A stretch of DNA of 64,000 bases, taken from contig CM049322.1 of the NCBI GenBank assembly GCA_026874595.1, forward strand, positions 25,767,400 to 25,831,399, written 5' to 3'. Origin of the DNA: Sipunculus nudus (Eukaryota; Annelida; Sipuncula; Golfingiida; Sipunculidae). The translations under genes were made by a program, and so were the position numbers. This document shows, one piece after another, positions 1 to 12,417 of this stretch (its first letter is position 1; every line of letters starts with the position of its first letter). The notes under the pieces are model-generated. The model worked only from the letters and a program-made list of their open reading frames with translations. It had not been told where the DNA came from and did not search any database.

Positions 1-1922
1 TATGTTTAATTCTCACTACAAGTCAAGAATGATCTTTCCATATATTCCATATATTATCTTTCTAATATTTCCATATTTGGTGAAAATCACACAAAATCTT
101 TAATATCTCAAGAAAGGATGCATGGATTGGCCCAAAAATGAAGTTGACTGAAATGATTCAATGGCTTTTTGTTGTACATGAGACTGGTGGTGCCATTTAG
201 TAACATTTTCTTGTGTTCGTGTCTTTTAATACCCTTCGTTGCCACTTTACCTTCGTTGGGCATTATAAGTGAAAAACTAATGGACACATTTCATTAATAT
301 TATGCACATGCATAGATATGAGTTATAGGATGAAGTCTATTTAATTTAGGATTATCACCTTTACAGTGAGAGTGCCTTGACCTTGAATATATCAATTTTT
401 GGTGATAAACAAAAACATTGTTTCTGAAGTGGATAGATGTATCCTTCTGAACATCCAAATGAATATTGTCAGATGATAATTCTCTATTTTTGGAACTTTA
501 AAGAATAGTTCATCCGTTAACAGGGCATAAATCATAACCGTTGGACTTAGAAGCTTCTAACTTGACATCTTGGGAGGTTGATTAAAAATTCATCTAGTAT
601 AGCACTATTACCAATACCAACTGGTCAATCAGCTGAGGGTAATGACCAATGGGTTATTTGTTGTGAACCCCATAACTTTTGAAGTAGCCTTTTTCTTTCA
701 AATGTGACACACAGAATGTTTCCACCAAGAACTCACACATGTTTGAAGACTGGTGACCTTGAGATTAGTCTGCAAGGTCAAACTGCGAATATATAGGATT
801 TTTATTCAACCCATATCTTTTGAAATACTGCATCTGTTTCCTTCAAATTTCATACAAGAAATATTTCAATCCAATATCACGCATTTGTTGGAAGACTGGA
901 AACCTTGAACTTGGTCTTTAAGGTCAGATCTTGGATTGCCGATAACGAAAAAACTTGTAAAACTTGCGTAACCAGGAAACCTGGTTAAACGGTCCAAATG
1001 ACCGAAATCACAAGTAAAAGGGCTTTGGGTCTCGAAGTAAGGTCGTTCACAAGGATCGAGTTCGGCTCTGGAATGGCATGGCTGGGTCTCCGCTGCTGGG
1101 ATCGGTGGAGGGAATGTGGGTTGCTTCTGGCTTTGTGGCTGTGGATGCTGTAGCTTTCTAACAAGGACAACGGCCCAGGACAGACGATGGCGCCCCCTAC
1201 GGCTCCCTGCTTGGCTTGGCGTGGCACTGCGGCTGTTGGCTTAGAGAACATGCTTCAGGAGCGCACAGGGCTGAGGTCTTGACAGCAACAACCTGTAGCT
1301 GCTCGATGAGTGTATATTTCTTTTGGTTGGTTGGTCAGATCTTGGAATCTATAGGATTTTTGTTAACACCCAACAAATTTTGAAGTACTGCTTATGTTTC
1401 CGTCAAATTTGACGCAAGAAATATTTCCAATTTGTTTGAACACTAGTGACCTTGACCTTGGTTTTAAAGGTTAAACCTGAAGAAATGTAGGATTTTCCTT
1501 CTGTTCAAATTTGATATGTGAATTCTTTCCACCACATTCTAAAATTTGTGGTGGCCTTGGCCTTCTCAGGGGTCAGAATTGCTTCTGAAGAAGGGGACCT
1601 ATTTTGCAAGGGGGTATGCCATAATTATGTGGGGATTTCCGATGCAAAGAATTTCTAGTTCAAATTGGTGTCATGACCTTCAATATTAGAGTATTGTTTA
1701 TCTTGAATAATTCCATATTTGGTGGAAACATTATTTGTCTCATGAATGGGTGGATGGATGTTGTGAAAATCATATTGGTGTAAATTCAAGGATAGTTATT
1801 TCTCAGATTATTAGGTCACAAGGTCAAGGGTCAAGGTCCCAGGACTGACATTTTGAAAAAGTTCATAAAAACATCCTTATAGACCAATTAAGCTGAGTGT
1901 TGAGACCCATTGGTTCCTAGTT
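1..1922 (+). repeat. F1-type repeat element, 3' portion (5' end outside window)
   Basis: Body text such as the 'cagggcataaatcataacc' stretch near 520 matches the bodies of full F1 elements downstream. It also has loose tandem units of about 155 bp around 'tataggattttt' (near 795, 1350 and 1488). The 3' end reads AAGCTGAGTGTTGAGACCC...CCTAGTT at 1888-1922, the same end type as the elements ending at 20920 and 47207. The 5' terminus lies before the window. No coding potential was seen; the short ORFs here are in repeat DNA. Confidence 0.7.
936..1332. mobile_element. SINE-like retroposon insertion with 14-bp target site duplication
   Basis: A 397-bp segment, much richer in GC than its surroundings, interrupts the F1-type body. 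It is flanked by identical 14-bp copies of GGTCAGATCTTGGA at 922-935 and 1333-1346. Joining across the segment restores the expected tandem-unit text. A duplication of this length is typical of LINE-machinery (target-primed) retroposition. The + strand ends in a TTGG-rich tail (about 1323-1332) and has a weak B-box-like string (GGATCGAGTTC, 1053-1063), but I cannot identify a tRNA, 7SL or 5S head. An 88-codon minus-strand ORF lies inside; I treat it as chance. Confidence 0.6.
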
Positions 1923-2407
1923 AACATTGCTTTAATTTTTGGCTTACATAGAATAGAAACTTTACTAATAAAAACTCAACTGAACATATACTTTAATTTT
2001 GTAAATTGTATGATGATCAAAATAAGAATATAAATTATAAAATAAATCATAATGTTAAAATTGAACACCAGCCATAAAAATACCAGTATGGTATAATTAA
2101 TTAAAAATGCCCAAAGGTCTTCTGTATCTTACATATAAGAGATATGCTGGAATACAAAGTCCTGACAGTCCTGAGACCTGAATTAGGTTCTTTGTTGATG
2201 CAATTGTTTTTTTTTTCTTTAGGTTGGGTTAGCATTTATCCTGATTTTGCCCACATATATTCATTTCTTGGTAAAAGTAGGGTGCATGATCATTTTTGTG
2301 GACAAACTGCATTGAATATGATTTTATGACAGACTTGCTTTATTTTCATCTCCTAGAAGTCCTAAATGTGTGATCAGCTTGTGTACATGCCACTAGAGAA
2401 GTAAAAG
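1923..2407. other. AT-rich stretch without recognised features
   Basis: AT-rich intronic or ancient repeat DNA. No terminus, tandem array or convincing ORF was seen. Confidence 0.5.
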
Positions 2408-3988
2408 TACCGTATTTGTTCATGTACAGGACGACAAATTTTACCCTAAAAATATTTAGCAAAGAAGGGGGGCCGTCTTATACAAGGGTACAAGTTTTTC
2501 AGCGTCCTCAGGGCCGCCGAGGATAATTTATGGCAATCAGCATTATTACGTCGGTCGAACTGGACGGCGTGAATATCGGTGATCATGTCCGTATGGTGGT
2601 AATTTACACTCAATAAAGAACATTACAGTGCTTTGTTTTTGTTTAAATTTATCGTTTATACATCAGATTTACATGTGCACATAGTTAAATAATTGATAAG
2701 AAAAGGTTTGCCCTTGCCGCATCGACACAGGAATTTTAACGGAATCAGTATATGAGAGCCCTTCTGACAGTAGAGCCAGTGATTTCACGCGATCGCGGAC
2801 GGAATCGCGACACTGATAGACCGAAACAGAATTCCCAATCCTGAAAATAAATAAGTTTTAAAGTATATTTTGACAAAAATATCTTGGCATTCACTTTAAA
2901 CTGATACGCAGTGATATAATTGTCGATGCCACTATCAGCTTGCGGGGCTTACCCATATACTAAATATCCGAGAGTTCAGCTCTCGCGCACGGGATGCTTG
3001 GAACTTGCTAATGCCATCCAGTAGCACGTAATATGCATATTAATACAAGGATGATTTTTAGCTCAGCTGACTATAAGTCATCTGAGCTATAGTCGTGGTC
3101 CATTGTCCGTCGTCCGTCCGTCTGTCCGTCCGTCCGTCTGTCCATCTTGCCGTCCGTCCGTCCGCAGATGTGGCACGTTTTGAAACCGTAAGACCTAGGA
3201 ACCTAAAATTCGGCATAGTGTTAGATGTCCCCAAGATCTCCTACCAAGCTTAAAACTGGGTCTTTGCGACTTTGTTCCTTTGAGAAATTAAGGAAAAACC
3301 TCAATTTTTTATTAAAAACCTATTTTCATACTTCAGGGCTGCCTAATATCAAAACCAATCATCTGTTTTTCCTCATATTTACCATAAATATTCCTCTCTG
3401 TAGTTCCTATGTACATGCCTGAAATTATGTCTGTATTATATAATTTAAGAAAGTTATGGGCCAGAACATAATGCATTTTGTAAAAAATCAGGAAAGATAT
3501 TTGATCACTTAACACAAAACTTGTTAAAGCTATGGATTTTTTTCAAGTAATATAACTTTAATTAATCAAAATTAAATTGTATACCCAAAATCAGATCAAA
3601 ATCTTTTAAATTTTTTAAAATATTAACAAAAATAAAAAATTGGTACCTTAAATTTTGCCTAACTTTGACCATGGCACGTTTTTTCCTATAAGTACTGTGG
3701 ATCTAATTTTCTCAGCATGTTTTTGTTAGCATTTTGTCTGTTAACACCAAAAATTTGAAACCAGTTGATCAAAAAATGTAGATTTTATTCAAGTTTTCAA
3801 GCACCATGTAACATATTATTTACATCAGGCTAGTGTTATGCAGTTTGCAAGAGCTCAGCTCCCCAGCTTAAGCTCTCAGTTCGTAAAATTTGGTATACAA
3901 TTAGATGTCTCCAAAATCCCCTATCATGCCGGGAATTTCGTCACTAGGACTTAATACCTTTGAGATATTAATGAAAAACTTCATTTTT

Positions 3989-6868
3989 AGCGAACCTGTG
4001 AGCTTATGCGATGGTGCGGCGTCGTGCGTCGTGTGTCGTGTGTCGTGCATCGTCTGTACGTTAACCATAGCTATCTCAAAAACGGCAGGAGCTAGCATCA
4101 CAAAATTATTTGCAAATAACCAGTCATCCAAAAAACTATATCGGATTTTGTTTATTTTTTTCTAACTGCATTTTCTTAGATTTTATAGGGAAAAAGCTAA
4201 AAAAGCTTTAAAAATCTTCTTCTCCGAAAGTGTCCAGCCAATTGTCCAATATTTCACAGAAATGATCCCTGGAACAATCTTTCTCAAGTTTGTTTGAATG
4301 GTTCCAGTTTGGAGATTTTTGGACGAGTTACAGGAGGTTGAACTTAGTTAACTGTGCAAAAAAGCATATTAAAATTTAAATCTCAGAAACGGCTGGAGCT
4401 ATCGTCACCAAATTTTTATGCCAATGTTGGTCACATATGTCATATCTTAAATTGAGGTATTGGTGGCGCCACCTGCATTGGCCTTATTTGTACGGGGTCA
4501 TAAGTGCCTGTATCACACTGAGGGCTACAAAAAACTTCTTCTCTTAAACCATATGGCCAAAATGTTTAATATCGCACAGAAATGATCCTGGGGTAGTGCT
4601 TTCTGAAGTTTGTTCAAATGGTCTCTTTTCAGTGACTTTTGGCTAAGTTATGGGAAGCTGAATTTAGCCATATGCCATAACAGCCCATTTTAGCTCAGTG
4701 GCTACAAAGATCTTCTTCTCAAAAACCACTGGGCCAAATTCTTAAATCTCGCACATTAATTATCCTTAGATGTTGATAATTCAGGTTTGTTCAAATGATT
4801 TGGGTTCAGTGCTTTTTGGCTGAGTTATGAGAAGCTGAACTTAGCCAGTTTGCTGTATCTTCCTATATGAGTTATAAACTTGCAAAACGTTTTTCAACTG
4901 ATGCCACTGAAGCCAGTTTGTTAAATATTTTACAAGAATAATCCCTACAATAATTCTTGTAATAATTGTCATTAATGGTTCCACATGAATGAATTTTGGC
5001 TGAACTATGGAGATTGAATTGAGTCATTTTATCATATATGTTAGCTGTGTGATGCCTGGCACCAGTTTATCAGCATCTATTACATCATGCCACTAGACAT
5101 TTAGATTTCAGGTTATATTTGGTTAATATTGACAAAAAAGATTTTTTAAAAGCTTTTAAAAAATTTAGATTTATGATTTAAATTATTCATTATACCATGC
5201 AATGGTACAAATATGGATATTCAGCTCTCTGTGGCTTTATAAAGACAACTGTACATGGATTATAATTATTGGTATCCCTACTCAGCTTAATTCAAGAATT
5301 TGCCATCAGTGATATATATCTGTATTTTAATTTTGCATTCAGTATGCATCCGTAATAATTTTACACATATTCCTGATTTCTTTTTTATAAAAAGTCAGCT
5401 GAAAAGCATTTTGTATAAGGAAAATAAATTTCAAAGTTATTTCAAGTAGGGACCACTTTTGTGTACAGATGGCAGCACTTGGTTTACCATTGACAGATGC
5501 CAGTTCCTTGATGTTGGCCATTAGCCAAGATGTCAGCTCTATAAATAGTTTTGGCACAGTGCCAGGATTGGAAGAAGTGCAGCCAGGTATAGGTCAAGAG
5601 TTTACTCAGTGCAGTAGCTGCATTCTATTTATAGCTTTAGCAGACTGCTCACTGCATCATATTTAGCATCACAGTTCAGCCTGAATCTATTTATAGATTT
5701 GGCAGACTGCCAACTGTGTCAAATTATGCAACAGGTCAAGTTTCACTCAGTGCAGCGAGGTACAGGTCAAAAGTTCACTCAGTCTAGCCAGGTGCAGGTC
5801 CAGAGTTCACTCAGTGCAGTAGCTTGAGGCAGCAATTTGTCACAGGTCACTCGGGGGCAAATGCCTTACTTACCTAAGCCTTGTCAGCCCAGTGCATCAA
5901 ACTCTGGGGAAGTTTGATGTATTGGACTTATACCTGTCTATGCGTCTTTGATGGTATTCTCATTTACAAGACAGGTAGTGCCACCTACATTGACTTTTGC
6001 AGTGTATGCGCCTGCTTATTTCTACAGAGGAATTTGATACATCAGCCTAAAATTGGGTATGTTTATACATATCGGGTAGCTTTATAGTTTACAAGACTGG
6101 TGGCGCCACCTGCAACTATTTTTGCACAGCATCCATCTGTTCATCGGCCTTGGGATAAAATTACTCGTATCTAGGCAGTGGTTTGACTTATCCACCTGAA
6201 ATTTTGCAGGTTTATACATCCTTGACATATTTCTTGTTTTATTACAGGTGGCGCCATCTGCATTTAAATTTATGCTGCAGACATCCAAACTTATACCTCA
6301 GGAACCATTTGACCGATTTGGCAAGAATTTTGCTCACATAGCTTTTTATCATACGCAAAACTGGTGGACCAAATTGCCACCATTTTTGCACAGCATCTGT
6401 CTATTCTTGTGCCATGGGCTAAAATCACTCATATCTCAGTAGTGGTTTGACTTATCTGCCTAAAATTTTGCATGTTTATACATCTTGGACAGCTTTCTGG
6501 ATTTTGTGGTAGGTGGCGCAACCTACATACACATTTCGGCTGCAGACATCCAGGCTTTTATGCAACACACCTCACTCTATTTCCCCTTGCCACTCAATCC
6601 ATGCCTCACTTCACCTTTCCCACTCTGACTTTGGTGGATAGACGTAGTCGCTTGTTGACTACCCATATTCTAGTTTTTGTGTTTTGTGCACCCATGCCAG
6701 AATTGCAGCAGTGATGTTTGTTTAATTGTTTCTTGTTCTAAGTGTTTAGTACTTGCATTGTTCATATACATGTTACACATGTTCTTGAAAAGTAATGGTA
6801 CAGCGTTGAAGCATTATACCTGGTGTAATCTCATTGCACAGGTTCGCATTAGGCCTGTAGGCCTTGTT
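3989..6868 (+). mobile_element. F4a: Helentron-like element nested in F1a
   Basis: Starts AGCGAACCTGTGAGC and ends GCACAGGTTCGC, then the hairpin AGGCCTGTAGGCCT and TTGTT. The subterminal CACAGGTTCGC is the inverse of the 5' GCGAACCTGTG. The empty site is preserved in F1j near 35190: 'acttcattttt' joins directly to 'ccattaaaaactc'. A perfect GGTGGCGCCACC is at 4462-4473. The 3' third contains a fragment of an F3 element. Confidence 0.8.
6094..6675 (+). mobile_element. F3f: 5'-deleted F3 fragment fused to F4a
   Basis: From about 6094 the sequence is F3 tandem body, running to the F3 3' end (GACTACCC.TATTCTAGTT, ending 6675). The F3 5' terminus is missing. The junction falls inside the text 'actggtggcgccacc', which both F4 and F3 carry. 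After 6675 the F4 3' tail (tgtgttttgtgcaccc) resumes. Confidence 0.65.
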
Positions 6869-9855
6869 CAATTAAAAACCCATTGTTACACTTCAATACT
6901 GCCTAATATCAAAACCACTGATCTGACTTTAATCATATATAATATACATGTTTTTCTATACATTCTCTGTGCACATGCCTGAAATGATGTCAGTATTGCG
7001 TAATTGTTTTAAGTTATGGGCCCAAACATAATGCACTTTGTAAAAAATCAAGAAATATATTTACTCCCTTAACAAGGGGCTTGCTGAAGCTAGAGATTTT
7101 TTGTCAGGGATGTAACATTATTTAATCAAATTCAATTGAATACCCAAAATTAGTTATGAAATTTTAAAATTTTATAAGTTATTAGTATAAATATAAAATT
7201 AGTACCTTAAATTTTGCCGAACTTTGACCATTTCACTTTTGTTTCATGTGAGCTCTGTTTATATAATTTTCATATCATGCACACATAAGGATTTCAGCTT
7301 TTTAGTTTAGAAAGCTGAAAGAAATTGGCCCAAAATTGTAGCTTTTATTAATGTTTTTATGAGACCATGTCAGACCTTGCCTCTCTCCAGCCACTCTTGA
7401 GTCACCTGTATGTTGACCTTGTTGAACTTTCAGCAAATTATGCAGCTTGAGGCGAGGCATATACTTGGGCAGCCAGGCAGCTTATGGCCAGCCACAGTTG
7501 ATCCAGGTGTCCAACCCAACTCATCTAGTAGTTTTAACCAACAACATTACAATAAACAATAAATTAATCAATTTTTATTGGTTTTTAATAACAAATTAAA
7601 GAAAAATAGAAAAGGAATTTGTTAGTTTATAATAATAGGGAATTAACTTGCAGTTACTGATGATTTAAGAATCTTGTATCGATGGATAGAATGTCACATA
7701 TTCCAAATAACACCATTCAGTCACCTATGGCATTTTTCAGTTCAATTTTAATAATAAAAAAGTAAATCATATTATTCATTACTGATCATTAGGGATCATA
7801 TGAAGGAAATTAATGATAGACAAAGATGCAGTTGATAATATTAATCTAGATTCCTACTGTGTCTAGTGTGTACATTGATGTGAATTTAGTCCAAAATGAA
7901 TATATCACATTTATTTTTTTTTAATATAAATAAAAGCCATAAAACCAGGTACTTATGATCATTATTTAAATGTGTGAATTTTGTACATTCTGGATTCTCA
8001 ACACCATTATTTGGTGAAAACTGAATAAATACCAGACATGGTGGGAATACTATGCAATTGTATTTAAATACGAATATGAATATGTACTCCATTATAAAAT
8101 TTCTTGCATAAAGAATGGGAATTCAGGTAAAAATGAAAGTATATGAATACCAGTGCAAATACTTTCCAAATGTATTCATGAATGCATTTATGAATATATT
8201 CTTTAATATAATTTTAATAATCATTTCAGTTATATTTCATTTTAAAAATCATACGATTCTCTTATTATTTTTAATAAAAATTATATCTGGGACAATATTT
8301 GTAATTTTTTTTAATAAATACTTAAACTCTTATATTATATGTTCTGCTTATAAGTTATATGGCCAAGTCAAAATCTATGTGACAATAGTACTCAATTTGT
8401 TAATAAAATAAATGAAATCAATCCTCTTCTCTCTCTCCAAAGGTACTATCAAAATCATACATAAGCTAAACAACAACAACTCATAATACAGCTTATACTT
8501 ATTACCACTCATAACCAGCATGTACCTCATTTCTAAATCATATTTTTTTATCATATATAACAGCTGAGCGCCGTGACCCATAGGTCCTTTGTTTCATATA
8601 GTGCCATATTTACCGCGTAAAATGTTTACGAGTCCAGTGAATGCGGACGCTGTCAGCTGGCTTGCACACTGACATACACGGAGTCTCACACATGGCACTT
8701 CGATTACAAGACAACCAGTAGCGTTTTATAATTATAAATATGACGCGCCCTTTCCTCAGGTGATGCGAAATTCAATGTTTGTCAAGCTTGTATTATTGGA
8801 CTATGTCAAGAAATGAATGTATTATAACGATCAACAAAGATCAAGAAAGTGACCGAGTTTCCGTGAGATATAAATATGACGAATTTCCTCACAATTTTAT
8901 AACGAAACCCAGGATTTGGTGCGTATATCCGCTTGGGAAATGATCTATTAAATATTAACCGAATGGAAACCCTGGTTTCTACAAGGTAGCATTGAACTTG
9001 CACACAGTTAAATGTCATAAAATAACGTAGTTCACAAAATTCCTACTGGGTCATTACCTTATTATGTTTTTCCTTCCTCACTGATACAACGGAATAAATT
9101 CGAACCTGACCAACGTCATTTACGTAATATATTTTGAAGGAAAATTAGGTGACTGTGACATGGTTGTGGACAGGCCAGGAAAATGTAACTTTCGATAGTT
9201 TAAGATTAACACGGAATAATAAATGAGGAAGCTTGGTTAACTAGAGTATCATGGAAGCCTTGGTTTTGTGCGCTGTCACTTGTCTACCTTAAGCCACTTA
9301 TGGATGTGGATGCTGATAAGCAGTTGGTGTTTTGGGTGATCTCCCTCAAATTATGCAAAAGACTGACATTTCTTTGAAATAAAATTATCTTTTTCAAAGA
9401 GGAAGGTGTTAATGCCCTGTAATGCGCATTCTCTTGACATGTTAATTCTTAGTGGGTGCCATCTCCTTGATAATAATTTATTACCCAAATTTGGGCCCTA
9501 AAATTGACCCTTTGATGTCTCTTATGATATTAATTTGAATTGTTGCATAATTCTCATTCTTTGATATGTTTAATTAATTCTGTTTTGGTCTGCTCCATAC
9601 CTTTCTATATTACTTTCCTGATTTCACTTGTAGCATTAAAAAAAAAATATACCACTGACCATTTTAAGAATAAAAAATTATAAAATCCCATTTCAATCAT
9701 CAGTGTTAAAGTGATCATTATGCTAACAAAGTGATGGTCAGTAGCTGGCAGCTCCAACTTCAGATGCTGAAAAATAATTTGAACCAAAATTTGAGGCTGA
9801 ACATTGGGGGGTCGTCTTATACATGGGGTCGTCTTATACACACATAAATACGGTA

Positions 9856-10723
<868 letters not shown>

Positions 10724-12178
10724 GTATCCGCCAAAACAAAGTTTTGAGGATACTATACTTTTGACCGGGTTCTGAAGCCGCTGTCATGTTCGTTTCCGGA
10801 GAACTCCTCTGAGACTACTGGACCGATTTTTCCTTAACTTACACCAATTATTGGGTCACATGTGAACTGGTGCCTAACGATTTTGTGTTGACCTATGACC
10901 TTTCCTCTCTCTCCAGTGCGTCCATCTGTGCATCTGTTTTGACACATTAACCAACAAATCTTCGGAATCATTTGACCAATCAGGAAAAAAAATTACACAA
11001 ATGTAGCCCTTGGATAGCTTTATAACATACACAAAACTGGTGGCGCCACCTGCAACCATATTTGCACAGTGTCCATCTGTTTTGTTTGACTTGGGTTAAA
11101 ATCACTCCTATCTCAGCAGTGGTTTGACTTGTTCACCTGAAATTATGCATGCGTATACATCCTGGATAGCTTTCTTGATTTTATGATAAGTGGCGCCACC
11201 TACATTCACGTTTACACTGCAGACATCCAAGCTAATATCTAGGGACTTAATTGACCGATTGGCCCAAAATTTTGCATGTGTTTAGATCTCGCATAGCTCT
11301 TTATCATACGCAAAACTGGTGGCGCCACCTGCAACCTTTTGTGCACAGGGTTCATGTGTTCATCTGCCTTTGGATAAAATCACTCATATCTCTGAAGTGG
11401 CTTGACTTATCCACCAGAAATTTTGCAGGTTTACACATCCTGGACAGCTTTCTTGATTTTATGACAAGTGGTACCACCTTTATTCACCTTTACCCTGCAG
11501 ACTTCGAAGCTCATATCACAGGAACAGTTTGACCAATTAGGCCAAAATTTTTCATGTGTATAGATCTCACGTAGCCCTTTATCATACCCATAAACTGGTG
11601 GTGCCACCTGCTACCTTTTTTGCACAGTGTCCACCTGTTTGTCTGCTGTGGGATAAAATCACTCATATCTCCACAGTCAATTGACATATCTGCCTAAAAT
11701 TTTGCATTTTTATACATCTTGGATTGCTTTCTTGATTTTGTGGCAGGTGGCGCCACGTATCCCATGTTTTCACTGCAGACATTCAGGCTTATATTTCAGG
11801 ACTGGTTAGACATATCCCCCTGAAATTTTGCATATGTATAGATCTCACATAGCTCTAAATCAAACACAAAAATTGATGGCGCCACCTGCCACCATTTTTG
11901 CACAGCGTCTTTCTGTTTGTCTGCTTTGGGATAAAATCCCTCATATAAAAATAGTGGTTTAATTTATATGCCTTAAATTTTGCTTATGTATACAACTTGA
12001 ACAGCTTTCTGATAGGTGGAGCAACCTACAAACACATTTCAGCTGTAGACATCCATGCTAATATGCAACACAACTCTCTCTATTTCCCCTTGCCACTTAA
12101 TCCATGCCTCACTACACCCGTCCCAGTATGATTTTGGCAGATACACGTAGTCGCTTGTGAACTACCTGTATTCTAGTT
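10724..12178 (+). mobile_element. F3a: Helentron-like element
   Basis: Begins GTATCCGCCAAAAC..GTTTTGAGGATAC, a hairpin, and ends with GGCAGATAC, an imperfect GTAGTC..GACTAC-type hairpin and TGTATTCTAGTT at 12178. The body is an array of units of about 280 bp with GGTGGCGCCACC-type palindromes roughly every 140 bp (for example near 11040, 11190, 11320, 11600 and 11750). Non-coding. The right flank is F1 body DNA. Confidence 0.8.
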
Positions 12179-12417
12179 TCTTTAAGTTATGGGCACAAAC
12201 ATAAAAGACTGGTTAACAGGGAACATTTTGAAAATGTGGACCTACAAATCTAAAATTTTGCATACAGTTAGATGTCCCAAAAACCACCTTCCATACCAAA
12301 AATTGGGTCACTAGGATATCATTCCTTTGAGATATTAAGGAAAAAACTCAATTTTCCATTGAAAACCCACTATTTCATTTCAAGGCTGCCTATTATGAAA
12401 AACACTGATCTGTTTTT

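Larger units (their letters stand above)
3060..8593 (+). mobile_element. F1a: Helentron-like (HINE-type) element, interrupted by F4a
   Basis: Starts with the hairpin AGCTCAGCTGACT / AGTCATCTGAGCT followed by a GTCY microsatellite (about 3108-3165). It ends CAGCTGAGCGCCGTGACCC...CCTTTGTT at 8593. F1j (34279-37947) is a close paralogue over its whole length and lacks the F4a insertion. Without F4a the element is about 2.65 kb, close to F1j without its own insert (about 2.62 kb). No protein-coding capacity was seen. Confidence 0.8.
2410..9853. mobile_element. TA-flanked terminal-inverted-repeat element, split by F1a
   Basis: The left end, CCGTATTTGTTCATGTACA, and the reverse complement of the right end, CCGTATTTATGTGTGTATA, form an inverted repeat followed by a GACGAC-type continuation. 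Each end is bordered by TA (2408-2409 and 9854-9855), as expected for a 2-bp TA duplication. Removing F1a (3060-8593) leaves about 1.9 kb (2410-3059 plus 8594-9853). No transposase reading frame is visible, so it looks non-autonomous. The right end repeats the 'gtcgtcttatacac' motif twice. A Tc1/mariner-type assignment from the TA target is only a suggestion. Confidence 0.6.

Noticed and set aside
985-1251. 88-codon minus-strand ORF in a GC-rich segment
   Set aside because: It lies wholly inside the SINE-like insertion; no domain or motif is recognisable and GC-rich DNA gives chance ORFs.
8115-8411. 98-codon ORF rich in F, I and K
   Set aside because: AT-rich F1a body; the matching F1j region has a different, broken frame, so there is no coding constraint.
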